From NCBI RefSeq assembly GCF_002305855.1, contig NZ_CP022163.1, positions 6,200,292-6,264,291 on the forward strand: a stretch of DNA of 64,000 nucleotides, read 5' to 3'. Made by a program: the position numbers and the translations under genes. Shown here piece by piece: positions 32,966 to 42,132 of the stretch. This DNA comes from Melittangium boletus DSM 14713 (GTDB lineage: Bacteria; Myxococcota; Myxococcia; Myxococcales; Myxococcaceae). A model generated the notes under the pieces. The model was not told the DNA's origin. It ran no database searches and saw only the letters and a list, made by a program, of their open reading frames with translations. Position 1 is the stretch's first letter. Each line of letters starts with the position of its first letter.

Positions 32966-34405
32966 TCAGCAGTTGCCGAGCAGTTCCCAGGGACCCCACT
33001 CGCTGCCGTTGGGGGTCTCGTTCTGGGTCCACCACTTGGCGCGCCACAGCTTGCCGCCCGAGGTGGCCGTGTCTCCCTTCACATAGGCGCGCGAGGCCGT
33101 CCAGGCCGCCACGCCCGCGCAGGTGCCACCCGTGCCGCTCGTCACGGTGATGGAGACCGCCGCGGAGGTGGTGCTCGCGCCGCCGTTGTCCGTGGCCCGC
33201 GCCGTCAGCGAGTAGGTCCCGGCCGCCACGTTGGTCCAGGCGATGCTGTAGGGAGCGGAGGTGTCCTCGCCCACCTTGGTGGAACCCGCGAAGAACTCCA
33301 CCTTGGTGATGCTGCCGTTGGAGTCCGAGGCGTTGGCGCTCAGGGTGATGGTGCTGCCGGGCGTGAAGGTCGTGCCATTGGCGGGGGAGGTGAGGTTCAC
33401 GGACGGCGCCGGATTGGTGGTGTTGCCGCCGCCAGCCACCTCGTAGATGGCGTTGAGCAGCGAGGTCGCGCCCGAGGTGTCCTGGGAGATCTCCCAGATC
33501 ATCACGCCGCCGCCGCGCTGGAGCGCGAGCTGGGTCTTGCTCTTGATGGTGGGGATTCCGTTGTAATAGATGCCGTTGACCACGTCCTTGTTGGGGGCCT
33601 GGGAATCCATTCCGACGAGCTGCGCGTAGGTGTAGGCGCCGTTGGACGAGTTCTTGCCGTAGAAGGGCACGCCCAGCACCGCCTTGGACTTGGGCAGACC
33701 GCGGCCGAGCCAGTAATCCATCGACTGGACGGCGACCTCATACGACGAGTGGGGATAGCCCATGTCGTAGGCCATGATGTTGAGGAAATCCACGTCGGCG
33801 AAGGACGAGACGGGGATGCCGTCGCCCCCGGAGGCGAGCACCGCGGCGGTGAGCAGCTTGCCCCGGCCGTGCAGTGCGGTGCCGAGCTGATTCATCAGCG
33901 CGCCGAAGTTCTGGGACGAGGCGCCGGGATCCGGCCACTCCCAGTCAATGTCCACGCCATCCAGCCCGGCCTGATCCACGAAGGCCAGCACGTTGTTGAT
34001 GAAGGTGGTGCGAGTGCTCGCATTGGCGGCCATCTGCTCGAACGGCGAGTCATTGCCATCCATCCAGCCGCCCACCGCGATGAGCACCTTGACGCCTCGC
34101 GCGTGCGCCTTCTGCACCAGCGACTGCAAGCGGGCATCTCCACTGCTCACGCCGTACAGGCCACCCTGGGCCGTGGGGAGCAGGAAGGAGTAGTTGATGT
34201 GGGTGAGCTTGTCGTACTGGATGGTGTTGACGTCGCCCTGCCACGTGGGGAAGTACCCGACGACCCGGGTGGAGAGCGCGCGGCCCTCCACGGAGGCCAC
34301 GGACTCCTCCGAGGGCTCCATGGGATCGGTCTGACCCGAGCAGGCCACCAGGGTGGCGAGAAGCGTTCCGACCGCCAGACTTTTGAGTTCAAATGGGTTG
34401 CGCAA
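32966..34405 (-). CDS. GH18 chitinase lipoprotein with Ig-like and chitin-binding domains
   Basis: A secreted chitinase of 479 residues. Order: signal/lipobox LVAC, GH18 barrel (about residues 45-325) with catalytic DGVDIDWEWP at about 148, Ig-like module (NGTTFTPGSTITLSANA region), and a C-terminal CBM5/12 domain (WTASRAYVKGDTATSGGKLW). I chose TTG at 34405 because AAGGAG lies 5 bases upstream and the signal peptide then starts MRNPFELKS; ATG at 34450 is the alternative and would extend the leader by 15 residues without a good site. The Shine-Dalgarno is inside a perfect hairpin. Confidence 0.88.
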   Translation of the reverse strand: MRNPFELKSLAVGTLLATLVACSGQTDPMEPSEESVASVEGRALSTRVVGYFPTWQGDVNTIQYDKLTHINYSFLLPTAQGGLYGVSSGDARLQSLVQKAHARGVKVLIAVGGWMDGNDSPFEQMAANASTRTTFINNVLAFVDQAGLDGVDIDWEWPDPGASSQNFGALMNQLGTALHGRGKLLTAAVLASGGDGIPVSSFADVDFLNIMAYDMGYPHSSYEVAVQSMDYWLGRGLPKSKAVLGVPFYGKNSSNGAYTYAQLVGMDSQAPNKDVVNGIYYNGIPTIKSKTQLALQRGGGVMIWEISQDTSGATSLLNAIYEVAGGGNTTNPAPSVNLTSPANGTTFTPGSTITLSANASDSNGSITKVEFFAGSTKVGEDTSAPYSIAWTNVAAGTYSLTARATDNGGASTTSAAVSITVTSGTGGTCAGVAAWTASRAYVKGDTATSGGKLWRAKWWTQNETPNGSEWGPWELLGNC

Positions 34406-34411
34406 GACGAC

Positions 34412-34434
34412 TCCTTCGGGGAATGTCCGAAGGA
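34412..34434 (-). promoter_or_regulatory. hairpin sequestering the chitinase ribosome-binding site
   Basis: TCCTTCGG and CCGAAGGA, perfect 8-base arms with a 7-base loop, directly upstream of the TTG start. The minus-strand AAGGAG (34411-34416) is the 3' arm, so pairing would hide it from the ribosome. A thermosensor, protein-bound or processed leader are possibilities. Confidence 0.45.
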
Positions 34435-34549
34435 GGGCCAATCCGCGCATTTCGGGTCAAGCGCGGTTGGAACGGGGTTTCCCGTTCTGTTGTCCTCGTA
34501 AAATTTCCGCGTGGGTGTTGACCGCCTTTCGCCGACGAAGGGAGCCGCC

Positions 34550-35350
34550 GTGCCCACCTGCGAAACCAACCGCGTGACGTTGTTCTACGAGGACACGGGC
34601 TCGGGCTCGCCCATCGTCTTCACCCATGGGCACTCCATGAACCATGGGCAGTGGGCACCCCAGGTCGACGCCCTATCCAAACGGTATCGGACGGTCGTCT
34701 GGGACGTGCGAGGGCATGGCCGCTCGTCGTTGCCTGAGGGACCGGTGGACCCGGAGGATTTCAGCAGGGACTTGGTGGGGCTGTTGGACGCGCTGGGAAT
34801 CGAGTCCGCCACCTTGTGTGGCCTGTCCATGGGCGGGCACATCTCGCTCCAGATGGCCGTTCGCAGGCCCGAGCGGGTCAAGGGGTTGATCCTGATCGGC
34901 ACGCCCTTCACCAACTCCTTCAACGGGTTCGAGAAGCTGACGGTCCCCCTCAACCGGTTGAGCGTCCGGCTCCTGCCCTTGAAATGGACGGGCCGGCTGA
35001 CCGCGGAGCTGTTGTCGCGGATCAACCCCGCCAACAAGCGGTATGTCGAGGAGGCATTCCAGTCGATGCCCCGCGATCACTTCCTCCGCCACTGGGAGGG
35101 CAATCTGCGGATGGAGAGCCGGGCGGACCTGGGCAAGGTCGATTGTCCCACGTTGATCCTCCATGGGGACCAGGACGACTTGGTCAGGAGGCAGCAGGCG
35201 TACCTGGCGGTGCATATCCGGGGCGCGGAGTTCCACACGATCCCGAATGCCAATCACCTCACCAACCTGGACAATCCCAGCGAGGTCAACGCGCACATCG
35301 AGCGGTTCATGGAGCGACTGAGCCACCGATCGAATGTTTCAGGAAGTTGA
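34550..35350 (+). CDS. alpha/beta-hydrolase (3-oxoadipate enol-lactonase-like)
   Basis: A 266-residue cytosolic hydrolase. GTG 34550 follows GGGAG; an upstream GTG at 34511 has no site. Motifs are HGHSMNHGQW (oxyanion), nucleophile GLSMGGH (about residue 97), acid in LHGDQDD and catalytic His in NANHLTN. It fits the enol-lactonase/haloperoxidase-like branch but substrate is undetermined. It is divergent from the chitinase. Confidence 0.82.
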   Translation: MPTCETNRVTLFYEDTGSGSPIVFTHGHSMNHGQWAPQVDALSKRYRTVVWDVRGHGRSSLPEGPVDPEDFSRDLVGLLDALGIESATLCGLSMGGHISLQMAVRRPERVKGLILIGTPFTNSFNGFEKLTVPLNRLSVRLLPLKWTGRLTAELLSRINPANKRYVEEAFQSMPRDHFLRHWEGNLRMESRADLGKVDCPTLILHGDQDDLVRRQQAYLAVHIRGAEFHTIPNANHLTNLDNPSEVNAHIERFMERLSHRSNVSGS

Positions 35351-35442
35351 AGGGCAACGGATGCCTCCGCTGGGACGGGGGCAGGGTAATCTCCGAGATT
35401 GGCTTCCTCCTGGGGAGCGCAGTACGCGCCAGGGGACGCTCC

Positions 35443-36113
35443 ATGAAGCTGGCCAGGACGGTGGCGTTGGCGGTGCTCTTCATCGGATGCGCGACGACCC
35501 AGAGAACGGATGGGCTTGGGGACGGGAGGCTCTGGCCCTTCGCCCGCACCAGGTGCCAAGCCCGCCGTGAAGAAGGAACTGGCTTGGTTGAACGTGCCGG
35601 GCGGACGGATGAGGACGACCCTTTTCTACGGCCCCTGGCAGTGTCGCCGGGAGTTCATGAACGGGTAAGAAGGAATGCGCCAGTGAGGGCCATACACTCA
35701 AGGGGTGCATGTGGCTGGTCGATCTCAAGTTCGACTGGGAGGGACGCCTCGTTGTCTTTCCCGTTCCCGCCAAGGCTGGGAGCCGTTACGGCATCTACCA
35801 CTGCTGCTGCGACTACCCCGGGCTGTCACCCGAGGACAATGCAACTCAACGCAAGGCGTGGAATAGATTTCGGACATCCTTCCGAAAGGACTGGAGCGAC
35901 AAGTTTGGTCAGTGGCCCGAGCAGGGCGGGGTGTCCTGGCCAGGGCACTACATCCGAGATCTCTGGCACGGCGGGAACCCGGTGGACCCCAATAATGTCT
36001 TCCCCGCGCAACCGGACGTTCACGATGTGTACAACGAGCAGTACCCCGCCTGTTACGGCGGTAAGTCTCCCTGAAATACAGTCGGCCCCAACCTGCCCTA
36101 CACGGACAACTGA
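35443..36113 (+). pseudogene. decayed paralogue of the 41465 toxin
   Basis: Aligns along its length with the intact lipoprotein toxin at 41465-42130. ATG 35443 begins MKLARTVALAVLFIGC; frame is lost near 35515-35525, regained in another frame as PGAKPAVKKELAWLNVPGG, ends at a TAA after EFMNG, shifts again to GCMWLVDLKFDWEGRL, and meets a TGA where the homologue has Trp, before the conserved NTVGPNLPYTDN. The proposed catalytic GHH is GHY here. So it has at least two frameshifts, one nonsense codon and a lost active-site His. Confidence 0.8.
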
Positions 36114-36115
36114 CG

Positions 36116-36595
36116 ATGGCCACGTCCATGAGCCGATTGCTCGAAGAGGTCTCTCGCGAGCACTTCCCGTATCCTCCCGCCGCGCTTGAGGAGATCGAGG
36201 AGTTCGAGCGGCGGGCGGGCTGGTGGTTGGATGCGGATCTGCGGGCCTTCTATCTGCACTGCAACGGGGCGGAGTTGATTGAGCGATTGCCGGACACCCC
36301 CTACCGCATCCTCCCGCTGTCGCAGGTCGTCCGGGCGCGGGTGGCCATCTTCGGGAAGAAGAACGACGATGACGCACATGGGCCCGCTGCAATGTGGGCC
36401 ATCTGCGACGTCCAGGACGGGAACTATGTGCTGGTGGATGTTTCCCGCCAGGAAAACGACCGCTACCTTCTGACGGACGGCTACCACGAGGCATGGCCCA
36501 ATCCGAGATACTGCGGGCCAGTCGCCAGCTCCTTCTCGGAGTTCTTGGAGCAGGTGCTGCGCACCCGGCGCGGCCTCTACTGGCTGGGGGAGTGA
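36116..36595 (+). CDS. SMI1/KNR4 (SUKH) immunity protein, orphan
   Basis: A 159-residue SUKH-superfamily protein: EEIEEFERRAGWWLDADLRAFY, then LHCNGAELIERLPD, the family's start, and a conserved end QVLRTRRGLYWLGE shared exactly with the paralogue at 42133. Such proteins bind and block nuclease toxins. It starts 2 bases after the decayed toxin's stop. While the toxin is broken, this gene is intact, so it is probably retained for protection against kin or against the paralogous toxin. Confidence 0.8.
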   Translation: MATSMSRLLEEVSREHFPYPPAALEEIEEFERRAGWWLDADLRAFYLHCNGAELIERLPDTPYRILPLSQVVRARVAIFGKKNDDDAHGPAAMWAICDVQDGNYVLVDVSRQENDRYLLTDGYHEAWPNPRYCGPVASSFSEFLEQVLRTRRGLYWLGE

Positions 36596-36605
36596 AATCT
36601 CCCCC
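36586..36605 (+). terminator. hairpin at immunity gene end
   Basis: Stem GGGGGAG / CTCCCCC with loop TGAAAT spanning the stop codon. No T run. The paralogous copy at 42606 diverges at this point. Confidence 0.3.
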
Positions 36606-36615
36606 AATCCCTCCT

Positions 36616-37130
36616 TCAATCGCCCCTCGCGGGGATCGTCACTCGTCGGATTGTCGGCTGCGTGCGATTCAGTGGGTCCTTCACCAGTTGGACGAGCTTC
36701 AAGTCCAGCTCATTGAGCTTGGAGAGCACCCGGTCGAAGCGGAAAGGCGCCGGCGTCTGGGGATACTCGTCCGCTGATGGCCCAGGAGCGCGAAGAGCTC
36801 CTTGCCCGCCACCAGTCGCTGGCCCTCGCCCGAGGCGAGCACATAGGGCACCTTCTGGTCCGGTACCTCGCTTGAGCGCACGCGCTGGGGCGTGCTCTTG
36901 CCCGGCGCCTTGGCCTCGAAGCGCACGTCGGCGCTCGCCTCGGCCTTCTTCAACAGCGCCTTCTCGAGGACGGGCTTCGCGTCCGGCGGCTGCACGCGGC
37001 CCGCGTAGGACTGGCCCAGGGCCTTGTAGAGCCCGCCCATCTCCCGGCCAGTGCTCCACGAAAGCAGCCGCGTGCGGTGGCTTCGCAGGGCCTGAGCGGT
37101 GTGGCCGCGTCCGTGCTGAGACCGGAGCGG
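36616..37130 (-). pseudogene. gene remnant of unknown family
   Basis: In one frame the minus strand reads GGLYKALGQSYAGRVQPPDA, through VPYVLASGEGQRLVAGKELF, with an upstream stretch that runs back to a TAG near the start of the PPC gene. Near 36775 sense moves to another frame: EYPQTPAPFRFDRVLSKLNE, LDLKLVQLVKDPLNRTQPTI and a stop. Both parts have normal coding composition, so this is a truncated, frameshifted gene. I do not recognise the family. Confidence 0.45.
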
Positions 37131-37154
37131 CCCGTGAACGCGCTGTCTTCGTGA

Positions 37155-40100
37155 CTACTGCACCTTGAGCGTGTACGCCCCCGTCGAACTTCCCGAGACG
37201 CGGACGTAGTGTGCGCCTCCGGCCGCGTTGCTGGTGAAGGCGCGCGGACTGGAGCCGGAGGAGATCACCGTCGTCTTGTCCGGGGCATACACGGTGAGCG
37301 TGGTGGAGATGCCCGTCGTGGTCACCGTGTAGGCGGTGCTGGCCGCCAGGTTCACCTCGAAGAAGTCCACATCTCCGGAGAACTCGAGGTTGCCCGAGGT
37401 CGCCGTTCCCAGCGTGAGCACCGTGGCCCCCGAGAAGGTGTCCGCGTGGTCATCCACGCCCAGGTCCTGCAGCCGGTACGAGTAGTTGGTGACCGAGGGG
37501 TTCCAGGCGCTGGCGGCCACGACCCGGATGTAGAACGTCCCGCCGGTGGTGAACTTCCGCCGCACCTGCGCATCGACCGCGGTCGAGGTGTCCGACGCCA
37601 CCACCGTCCCCGCGGCATCCAGCACGTACACGTTGCAGTCGATGGTCGTGGCATCGCAGCCGAACTCGTAGATGCGGCCCGCCGTGGCGGTGAACGAGAA
37701 CCAGTCCTCGTCCTTGGACACCTCGAACCTCGCTGGCACCCAGCTCGTGCCCGGGGTGATGGGCGTGGCCGTGGCCATCGTGTTCCCATGGTCATCCATC
37801 CCCACGTCCTGAAACAGGTACGAGTAGTTCGTGTACGAGATGTTCCAGCCCCCGTTGGCCACGAGCCGGAGGTAGAACGTCCCGCCCGTGGTGAACTCCC
37901 GGCGCACCCGCGAGGCGAGCGAGGTGTCCGACACCACCACCGTCCCCGCGGAGTCCAACACGTACACGTCGCAGTCGATGGACGAGGTCGAGCAACCGAA
38001 GTCGTAGATGTGGCCCGCCGTGGCGGTGAACGAGAACCAATCCTCGTCCTTGGGCACCTCGAACTGCGCCGGCACCCAGCTCGTGCCCGGGGTGATGGGC
38101 GTGGCCGTGGCCATCATGTCCCCATGGTCGTCCACACCCAGGTCCTGTAGCAGATACGAGTAGCTCGTGTACGAGACGTTCCAGCCTCCGTTGGCCACGA
38201 GCCGGAGGTAGAACGTCCCGCCGGTGGTGAGCTTCCGGCGCATCCGCGAGGCGGTCGAGGTGTCCGACGCCACCACCGTTCCCTCGGCATCCAACACGTA
38301 CACGTCACAGTCGATGGACGAGGTCGAGCAACCGAAGTCGTAGATGTGGCCCGCCGTGGCGGTGAACGAGAACCAGTCCTCGTCCTTGGGCACCTCGAAC
38401 TGCGCCGGCACCCAGCTCGTGCCCGGGGTGATGGGCGTGGCCGTGGCCATCGTGTCTCCATGGTCGTCCACACCCAGGTCCTGCAGCCGGTACGTGTAGG
38501 CGCCGACCTTCGAATCTCCAGGTTGGATGCGGAAGTAGTAGGTGCCGGGCGTGTTCAGCTCCACGCGGACCCTCGCGTACGTGGTGCTGGTGGTGTCCCC
38601 GGTCACCACCACGCCGAGCGCGTCCAGCAGCACCAGGTCACAGTCGAACACCGACGTGTTGCACGCGAGCTCGTAGATATGGCCCGCGGCGGCCTCGAAC
38701 GAGAACACGTCCACATCCGTGGTCGCGTGGAGGGTCGCGCCAATGGAACTGCTCGAGGACGTCACCGGGGTGGCCTCGGACGGCGTGTCGCCGTGATCAT
38801 CCACGCCCAGGTCGCTCAGCCGGTACGTGTAGCTCCCGAACGCCGCCGTGCCACCGGACACCTTGACGAAGAAGGTCCCGGGAGCCCGCACCAGATGCGT
38901 CACCTTCGCGTCGAGTTGGGTGCTGGTGTCGGACTGAACCACCTTGCCCCCGGCATCGTAGAGCACCACGTTGCAGTCCACGGCGGTGCTGGTGCAGGTG
39001 AACGCATAGCTGGTGTTCAACACGCCCGAGAACGAGAACCAGTCCTGGTCCCCGGGCGTCTCCAGCTGGCCTGTACTGAAGGAAGTGGCGGGCACGAGGG
39101 CGGTGGCGGTCGCGGCCGTGTCTCCGTGGTCATCCAGTCCCAGGTCCTGCAGACGGTACGAGTAGGCACCGGTCGTGGGCCCACCCGAGCTGATCTGGAA
39201 GTAGTACGTGTCCGCCGTGTCCAGCTCCGCGCGCACCTTCGCGGACGTGGCGCCCGTCGTGTCCTGGGCGATCACATTGCCCGCCGCATCCGTCAGCACC
39301 ACGTTGCAATCGAAGACACCCGTGGAGCACTCGAGCTCGTAGACATGGTGGGCGACGGCGGAGAACGAGAACACGTCCACGTCGGACGCGAAGTTGATCC
39401 GCGCGTTGCCATAGGTGCTCGAGGGCGTCACCGGGGTGGAGGTGTCGCGGGTGTCGCCGTGGTCATCCGACCCCAGGGACTGGAGCCGGTACGTGTACGT
39501 CCCCAGCTCCGCCGTTCCGCCGGACACCTTCACGAAGTACGTCGCCGAGGAGCGCACCAGGTACGTCACCTTGGCGTCGCGCGAGGGGCCCGTGTCCGAC
39601 TGGAGCACCGTCCCGCTGGCATCCACGAGCACCACGTCGCAGTCCACGGCGGTGCCGGTGCAGCTGAACTCGTAGGTGGTGCTCACCGTCCCCTGGAAGG
39701 AGAAGACGTCCACATCGCCCACCCGCTCCAGCCGTCCCGTGAGCGCCGAGGAGGAGGGCGTGAGGGCCGTGGCGGTCGCCAGGTCATCGCCGTGGTCATC
39801 CCTGGACGCGGCCTCCAGGCGCCAGGAGTAGGCGCCCATCGCGCTCGCGCTGTCCGCGGCGAGCCGCACGTAGAGGGTGTCCTCCGCGGAGGCGGTGTAC
39901 TGGACCGTCACGGTGTCGGCGCTCGCCGTGCCCGAGGCCAGCACCGTCCCCGCCGCGTCCTGCAACTCCACGGCGCAGGCGAAGGCGGTCGACGTACAGG
40001 TGAAGGAGTAGGTGAGCCCCGCCCCGACGCCGAACTTCAGGAAGTCCACGTCCCCGGGGGCCTCCAGGCGCGCGGGCGTGGCGGAGGCGCCAGGCGTGCT

Positions 40101-40952
40101 CGCGGTCGCGGTGTCCCGGGTGTCTCCATGGTCGTCGACGCCGAGATCCTCCAGCCGGTACGTGTAGGTGCCCATCTGGCCGGAAGACACCCGGAAGTAG
40201 TACGTCCCGGCCGAGGTGTACTCGTGGACGATGAAGCCCGTGCCGCCGTTGTTGTCGACCGCCAGCACCTGACCCGCCGCATCCGACAGGCTCACGTGGC
40301 AGTCCACCGCGCCGCCTCCGGGATTGCACGTGAAGGCATAGATGTGGCCCGCTTGGGCCTGGAACGAGAAGAGGTCCACGTCCTCCGCCCGCTCGAACGC
40401 GCCGCCGGTGGGCGGCGCGTCGATGAGCACTGGCGAGGCCTCGGAGGGGATGTCTCCGTGGTCATCCGGACTCGACGGCACGCACGCCTCGCCCTCGGGC
40501 ACATAGCCGCTCACGCACGCGCAGACCGGCTGACCTTCCACCTCCGCGCAGTCCGTCTTGTGAGGCGCGGTGCAGGGATTGGGCGTGCAGGCGTCGAGCG
40601 AGACACACTGCCCGCTCCCGTCCTCCACCTTGCCCGAATCGCACGCACAGACGGCTTTGCCCTCCACGTTGGAGCACTGGCCGCGGCCCGGCTGCACGCA
40701 CGGGTTGGGCGCGCACGGATCGAGCGGGGGCGCGTCGTCCCGCATGCACGTCAGGCCCTCGGCGTGGTGGCCTGGCTCGCAGGCACAGACAGGCCGACCA
40801 TCGGAGACCTCACAACGTCCGGAACCACAGACGACTCCCTCGCACTGCGTCTGGATGGCCTCGTTGCCTCCCGAGCAACTGACGAGACCCACGGCGAGAG
40901 CCCACGCACATAGCGCGAGCGACACACTCTTGAATTTGAAGGTTTGGCGCAT
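37155..40952 (-). CDS. giant lipoprotein: EGF-like modules plus ten PPC-type repeats
   Basis: A 1265-residue surface lipoprotein (lipobox LVSC). Residues about 33-165 hold three EGF-like Cys clusters (e.g. CEGVVCGSGRCEVSDGRPVC). Then ten repeats of about 105-110 residues, each beginning DDHGD or a variant (once DDHGN, once DDHAD), with D-x-DWFSF, a DC-x-V strand and TYTYRLQDLGV, the pre-peptidase C-terminal (PPC) beta-sandwich. Repeats 7-9 are nearly identical at DNA level (about 37740-38460), showing recent duplication. The last repeat is degenerate. It may be an adhesin or matrix protein; no catalytic domain is seen. The start lacks a good ribosome-binding site. Confidence 0.85.
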   Translation of the reverse strand: MRQTFKFKSVSLALCAWALAVGLVSCSGGNEAIQTQCEGVVCGSGRCEVSDGRPVCACEPGHHAEGLTCMRDDAPPLDPCAPNPCVQPGRGQCSNVEGKAVCACDSGKVEDGSGQCVSLDACTPNPCTAPHKTDCAEVEGQPVCACVSGYVPEGEACVPSSPDDHGDIPSEASPVLIDAPPTGGAFERAEDVDLFSFQAQAGHIYAFTCNPGGGAVDCHVSLSDAAGQVLAVDNNGGTGFIVHEYTSAGTYYFRVSSGQMGTYTYRLEDLGVDDHGDTRDTATASTPGASATPARLEAPGDVDFLKFGVGAGLTYSFTCTSTAFACAVELQDAAGTVLASGTASADTVTVQYTASAEDTLYVRLAADSASAMGAYSWRLEAASRDDHGDDLATATALTPSSSALTGRLERVGDVDVFSFQGTVSTTYEFSCTGTAVDCDVVLVDASGTVLQSDTGPSRDAKVTYLVRSSATYFVKVSGGTAELGTYTYRLQSLGSDDHGDTRDTSTPVTPSSTYGNARINFASDVDVFSFSAVAHHVYELECSTGVFDCNVVLTDAAGNVIAQDTTGATSAKVRAELDTADTYYFQISSGGPTTGAYSYRLQDLGLDDHGDTAATATALVPATSFSTGQLETPGDQDWFSFSGVLNTSYAFTCTSTAVDCNVVLYDAGGKVVQSDTSTQLDAKVTHLVRAPGTFFVKVSGGTAAFGSYTYRLSDLGVDDHGDTPSEATPVTSSSSSIGATLHATTDVDVFSFEAAAGHIYELACNTSVFDCDLVLLDALGVVVTGDTTSTTYARVRVELNTPGTYYFRIQPGDSKVGAYTYRLQDLGVDDHGDTMATATPITPGTSWVPAQFEVPKDEDWFSFTATAGHIYDFGCSTSSIDCDVYVLDAEGTVVASDTSTASRMRRKLTTGGTFYLRLVANGGWNVSYTSYSYLLQDLGVDDHGDMMATATPITPGTSWVPAQFEVPKDEDWFSFTATAGHIYDFGCSTSSIDCDVYVLDSAGTVVVSDTSLASRVRREFTTGGTFYLRLVANGGWNISYTNYSYLFQDVGMDDHGNTMATATPITPGTSWVPARFEVSKDEDWFSFTATAGRIYEFGCDATTIDCNVYVLDAAGTVVASDTSTAVDAQVRRKFTTGGTFYIRVVAASAWNPSVTNYSYRLQDLGVDDHADTFSGATVLTLGTATSGNLEFSGDVDFFEVNLAASTAYTVTTTGISTTLTVYAPDKTTVISSGSSPRAFTSNAAGGAHYVRVSGSSTGAYTLKVQ

Positions 40953-40988
40953 TTGGAGGCGCCCAGACTGTTGCCCCCCCGCGATTAT

Positions 40989-41159
40989 TCAATGGATGAG
41001 CCGGTGCACCTGCTCCAGCATCACCGCGCACGAGAGGCCGCCATGGGTGCCCAGCACGTATCCGGCCACCGCGAGCATGACGCCCACGGGCGCGAGCGTG
41101 GGATGGAACGCGGCGGCCACCACCGAGGATGAGGTCGCGCCCCCCACGTTCGCCTGCGA
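40989..41159 (-). pseudogene. C-terminal remnant of a DUF819 membrane protein
   Basis: Reads ANVGGATSSSVVAAAFHPTL then APVGVMLAVAGYVLGTHGGL and ends HRLIH. This is the closing segment of DUF819/YjcL-like permeases. Upstream, sense is lost and no transmembrane body remains, so only the tail survives. Confidence 0.6.
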
Positions 41160-41464
41160 ACGTATACGTATAGGAAGCACAGGAGCGCTGTTGGGGGGAG
41201 TGGGCGGGAGCAGAGCGGGAGGCGATGACCGCTGACGGGTAGCCCATGAGCCGCACTCCGGGCCAGCGCAGAAGCGATTGAGCTCCAGCAGACACACGCC
41301 AGCTCAGTCCAGACCGCCAAGGTTCTTATGCCGAAGCACGGACGCTTTTGGTGATCGCTTCGAATGCTGCCGCCGAGAATGGCGAGCCCCGGGAATTGTC
41401 AGCCCCATCGGGTATCCCATTGGATCGGCTACCTATCAGGGAGTCGTCACCACGGGGGATTCTC
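41160..41464. other. intergenic, no gene seen
   Basis: About 300 bases between the DUF819 remnant and the toxin gene. The only structure noted is a 10-base TATACGTATA palindrome near 41164. Frames are short; possibly debris of earlier insertions. Confidence 0.5.
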
Positions 41465-42130
41465 ATGAAGTTGGTCTGGACGGCGGTGCTGCTGATGCTG
41501 ATTGCCGGATGCGGCTCCATCAACGAAGCGAGCGGTTCCCGCGGGACCAGACCCACGCCATCACCTGGGGCCAAGCCCGCTGTGAAGAAGGAACTGCCAT
41601 GGCTGACGGTGCCGGGCGGGCAGATGAAGACGACCCTCTTCTACGGCCCCTGGCAGTGCCGCCGGGAATTCATGAACCAGTGCCAGGTACAGTGCGCCCG
41701 TGAGGGTTACCCGCTCATGGGCTGCGTGTGGCTGGCCGACCTCAAGTTCGATTGGAAGGGACGCCTCGTTCTCTTGCCCGTGGATGTTGATGCCGGTAGT
41801 CGCTACGGCATCTGGCACTGCTGCTGCAACTATCCCAAGCTGCCGACAGACAAGAAGGAAGTGGAACGCAAGAGGTGGGACAGGTTTCGAGAGTCCTTCA
41901 GGGAGGACTGGAGCAAGAAGTTCGGAGAGTGGCCCAGCGATGGCGCCAAGTCGTGGCCTGGCCATCACGTCCGGGATCTCCAGCACGGAGGCGATCCGGT
42001 GGATCCCAACAACATCTTCCCCGCGAAGCCCAGCGTCCACGACCTGTACAACAGGGCGTATCCCGCGTGCTACGGCGGCCAGCCACCCTGGAATACAGTG
42101 GGTCCCGACCTGCCCTACACGGACAACTGA
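41465..42130 (+). CDS. lipoprotein nuclease toxin (GHH motif)
   Basis: A 221-residue protein with signal peptide and lipobox LIAGC. The body is Cys-rich (CRREFMNQCQVQCAREGY, HCCCNY) followed by SWPGHHVRDLQHGGDPVDPN, with GHH at about residues 166-168, the look of an HNH/Endo VII-type metal finger found in polymorphic toxins. It is followed by a SUKH immunity gene 2 bases after its stop. The export signal means it acts outside the maker's cytoplasm, perhaps after outer-membrane exchange between kin. A decayed paralogue lies 6 kb upstream. Nuclease activity is inferred from motif and partner. Confidence 0.65.
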   Translation: MKLVWTAVLLMLIAGCGSINEASGSRGTRPTPSPGAKPAVKKELPWLTVPGGQMKTTLFYGPWQCRREFMNQCQVQCAREGYPLMGCVWLADLKFDWKGRLVLLPVDVDAGSRYGIWHCCCNYPKLPTDKKEVERKRWDRFRESFREDWSKKFGEWPSDGAKSWPGHHVRDLQHGGDPVDPNNIFPAKPSVHDLYNRAYPACYGGQPPWNTVGPDLPYTDN

Positions 42131-42132
42131 CG

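Noticed and set aside
37740..38460. near-identical 330-base direct repeats, possible assembly error
   Set aside because: They keep frame and match PPC domain borders, so a true tandem duplication is more likely, though collapse or expansion in assembly cannot be excluded.
38346..40913. 855-codon plus-strand frame opposite the PPC lipoprotein
   Set aside because: Its repeats only mirror the PPC repeats; Val/Arg/His-rich with no fold.
41160..41175. TATACGTATA palindrome as a regulatory site
   Set aside because: Short, self-complementary AT stretch at a remnant boundary, no gene positioned to use it.
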